Shown: positions 6,966 to 7,600 of the stretch, piece by piece
Numbering within the stretch: position 1 is the stretch's first letter
Layout of the letters: every line of letters starts with the position of its first letter
NCBI GenBank assembly: GCA_003852805.1
Contig: RDDY01000071.1
Coordinates: forward strand, 1 to 7,600
DNA from: Chryseobacterium sp.
GTDB taxonomy: Bacteria; Bacteroidota; Bacteroidia; Flavobacteriales; Weeksellaceae
Length of the DNA stretch: 7,600 nucleotides
Direction: 5' to 3'
Notes under the pieces: generated by a model
Seen by the model: only the letters and a program-made list of their open reading frames with translations
Told to the model about the DNA's origin: nothing
Databases searched by the model: none
Made by a program: the position numbers and the translations under genes

Positions 6966-6990
6966 CTGTCTATTTGGCAGTTTGCCTGTC
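6966..6990. repeat. CTGTC direct repeat flanking a small inverted repeat upstream of birA
   Basis: CTGTC occurs at 6966-6970 and 6986-6990, starts 20 bases apart (about two helical turns). Between them GGCA-GTT-TGCC (6976-6986) forms a 4-bp inverted repeat; its last base overlaps the second CTGTC. It lies directly before the birA start and upstream of the rsfS -7 element, a position where a regulator could affect both genes. The repeats are short and may be chance. A weak + strand promoter (TTG at 6956-6958, 18-base spacer, TTTG at 6981-6984) overlaps it. Confidence 0.2.
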
Positions 6991-7003
6991 ATAAATTTTC
7001 TTA

Positions 7004-7600
7004 ATGAAATCTCTTATCAAGCTTGATTCTTGTCAATCTACAAACGACGAAATTGTCAAATACGCATCCGACCATTTGCCCGTAGGATTGTACACGTTCA
7101 ATCAAACAGCGGGCCGCGGCCAGTACGGGTGCAGCTGGCATATGCCGCAAGAAAAGAATATCGCGTATTCTTACTGCTTTGCCTCGAATGCGTCCAACCT
7201 CTCTGCTTCGTTGCTCAACTTCCGTACCGCAAGCATTTTGCGCGATTTTGTAGCCAAAATTGCCGAAATGGAAGCGAAGGTCAAGTGGCCAAATGACATC
7301 ATCCTGAACAATAAGAAAGTAACGGGCATATTGTTGGAACGACGCGGAGGTCTCACCATAATCGGTATCGGCTTCAACGTCTTGCAGCAAGACTTTGATA
7401 CGCTTACCAAAGCGGGAAGTATACTTTCGCAAAGCGGCAAGGCACCGGAATTGGAAACCATTGCTCTGCAACTGCACAGCGAACTATCAAACAAGCTGTT
7501 TTTGGAAGAGGATTCGCAAGTAATCTTGGACGAATACAACCGGCACCTATTCCGGAAAGATAAGGTTTCGGTGTTTGAAGAAAACGGAAAGAAACAGAAC
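7004..7600 (+). CDS. birA: Biotin--[acetyl-CoA-carboxylase] ligase, class I, partial
   Basis: Activates biotin with ATP and attaches it to the biotin carboxyl carrier lysine of acetyl-CoA carboxylase and related enzymes. The first 199 codons are in the window; the C-terminus is beyond the right edge. The catalytic domain begins at residue 1, with no N-terminal helix-turn-helix, so this is a group I ligase that cannot act as the biotin-operon repressor. Motifs: STND at 12-15, the nucleotide/biotin loop QTAGRGQYGCSW at 34-45 (GRGxxG core 37-42), KWPND at 94-98, K105-V-T-G-I-L-L-E at 105-112, and GIGFNV at 121-126. ATG 7004 places STND where group I enzymes have it. The gene is transcribed away from rsfS with 88 bases between them. 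Linkage to fatty-acid and lipid supply fits cdsA and psd, but this is a common Bacteroidota arrangement rather than evidence of joint control. Confidence 0.96.
   Translation, partial: MKSLIKLDSCQSTNDEIVKYASDHLPVGLYTFNQTAGRGQYGCSWHMPQEKNIAYSYCFASNASNLSASLLNFRTASILRDFVAKIAEMEAKVKWPNDIILNNKKVTGILLERRGGLTIIGIGFNVLQQDFDTLTKAGSILSQSGKAPELETIALQLHSELSNKLFLEEDSQVILDEYNRHLFRKDKVSVFEENGKKQN

Noticed and set aside
6961..6990. GAGGCTGTC resembling the terminal repeat of some insertion sequences
   Set aside because: No matching partner end, target duplication or transposase remnant is visible nearby, and the stretch is a normal short divergent intergenic region.
7001..7539. - strand open frames of 122 and 158 codons opposite birA
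   Set aside because: birA motifs (GRGxxG, KWPND, GIGFNV) are unambiguous on the + strand; the antisense frames have no family features.
1..7600. CRISPR array, tRNA, rRNA, prophage or defence genes
   Set aside because: No repeat-spacer pattern, cloverleaf, rRNA sequence, integrase or nuclease motif was seen on either strand; nearly all of the window is tightly packed coding sequence.

Overview
The window reads as chromosomal housekeeping DNA from a member of the Bacteroidota, most likely Flavobacteriia or a close relative. Three things point there: the gene order rsfS-ftsH-LUD protein-cdsA-psd, with a stand-alone biotin ligase (birA) divergent from it; TAnnTTTG-type -7 promoter elements with A-rich, Shine-Dalgarno-poor leaders; and a lipoprotein whose residues after the lipid Cys resemble the Bacteroidota surface-export signal. 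Base composition is moderate and even, with no sign of mobile DNA, RNA genes or CRISPR.

Layout. The right end carries the start of birA on the + strand, cut by the window edge. All other genes are on the - strand. Reading leftward from the birA-rsfS intergenic region: rsfS (ribosome silencing factor), ftsH (membrane AAA+ zinc protease), a LUD/LutC-like protein, cdsA (CDP-diacylglycerol synthase) and psd (phosphatidylserine decarboxylase). A strong rho-independent terminator follows psd. A second unit then begins: a coiled-coil lipoprotein, followed one base later by a CPA2-type cation:proton antiporter with C-terminal universal-stress-protein-like domains. The antiporter runs off the left edge and has no start-to-stop ORF in the window. 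It was read by hand as 569 uninterrupted codons.

Function. The rsfS-psd cluster joins ribosome hibernation, membrane protein quality control and phospholipid synthesis. CdsA makes CDP-diacylglycerol, and Psd performs the last step to phosphatidylethanolamine. The PS synthase that links them is not in the window. The LUD protein between ftsH and cdsA has no settled function. The lipoprotein-antiporter pair is probably a separate envelope or ion-homeostasis unit.

Points of interest. The LUD gene and cdsA both appear to start at TTG. Two perfect TAnnTTTG elements lie exactly 23 bases upstream of the rsfS and LUD starts. The antiporter has Thr-Asp where electrogenic relatives have Asp-Asp. I found no convincing novel defence or mobile system.
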